This document shows, one piece after another, positions 63,998 to 64,000 of a DNA stretch of 64,000 bases. Every line of letters begins with the position of its first letter. The stretch's first letter is position 1. The notes beneath the pieces were generated by a model. The model was not told the DNA's origin. It ran no database searches and was given only the letters and a program-made list of their open reading frames with translations. Position numbers and translations under genes: made by a program. Origin of the DNA: Paenibacillus hamazuiensis (GTDB lineage: Bacteria > Bacillota > Bacilli > Paenibacillales > NBRC-103111); contig NZ_JALRMO010000001.1 of NCBI RefSeq assembly GCF_023276405.1, positions 6,907,501 through 6,971,500 of the forward strand, given 5' to 3'.

Positions 63998-64000
63998 ATA

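Overview
The window reads as about 64 kb of chromosome from a spore-forming, flagellated, S-layer-bearing Firmicute of the Paenibacillaceae, most likely Paenibacillus or a close relative. The reasons are moderate GC, every gene on the + strand, Bacillus-type gene order (glyA-upp-wecB-atp; murA-spoIID-spoIIQ-spoIIID-mbl-flhO-flhP; degS-degU-comF-yvyF-flgM-flgN-flgK-flgL-fliW), an 11-gene complex I operon without nuoEFG, sporulation genes (spoIID, spoIIQ, spoIIID, an alpha/beta SASP) and several SLH-domain surface proteins next to csaB and tagO.

Layout. 1-3.7 kb: 3' part of glyA, a gene-free stretch with a DnaA-box cluster and a structured repeat, then upp and wecB/mnaA. 3.7-11.2 kb: complete F1Fo ATP synthase operon (AtpZ-like gene, atpI, B, E, F, H, A, G, D, C). 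11.2-22.4 kb: complex I operon nuoABCDHIJKLMN. 22.4-25.4 kb: a secreted subtilisin-like protease with PPC-type repeats and three SLH domains. 25.4-33.6 kb: a DUF1146 membrane protein, murA, spoIID, spoIIQ, spoIIID, mbl, flhO, flhP, an EpuA-type small membrane protein and a CDP-alcohol phosphatidyltransferase. 33.7-36 kb: fabZ and phosphoglucomutase. 36-49.2 kb: a surface-layer locus with a DUF5693 membrane protein, csaB, tagO, a 1313-residue SLH protein, the major S-layer protein and a small secreted protein. 49.2-53.7 kb: SASP, metK and a secreted phosphodiester-glycosidase-like protein. 53.8-64 kb: degS-degU, a small glycosyltransferase-like protein, comFA, comFC, then yvyF-flgM-flgN-flgK-flgL-DUF6470-fliW; csrA probably starts just past the right end.

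How the genes work together. The two large operons build the respiratory chain entry point and the ATP synthase. wecB/mnaA (ManNAc supply), tagO (lipid-linked polymer initiation) and csaB (pyruvylation of the secondary cell wall polymer) plausibly make the anchor to which the SLH domains of the protease, the 1313-residue protein and the S-layer protein bind. The spo genes cover engulfment and the mother-cell programme. degSU and the flagellar genes link exoenzyme control, competence and motility.

The most unusual content is non-coding: (i) three copies of a roughly 250-bp multi-hairpin repeat, each just after an operon terminator, with paired changes in the stems and an invariant bulged A; (ii) a second family of about 38-nt hairpin units directly in front of the Shine-Dalgarno sites of atpD, atpC (three in tandem) and nuoL; (iii) a cluster of five DnaA-box-like 9-mers downstream of glyA; (iv) an S-layer leader with two promoter-like sites and two in-frame, RBS-preceded starts; (v) intrinsic-terminator-like hairpins in the short leaders of nuoA and metK, the latter without an S-box. 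All calls come from reading the sequence; no database search was run.
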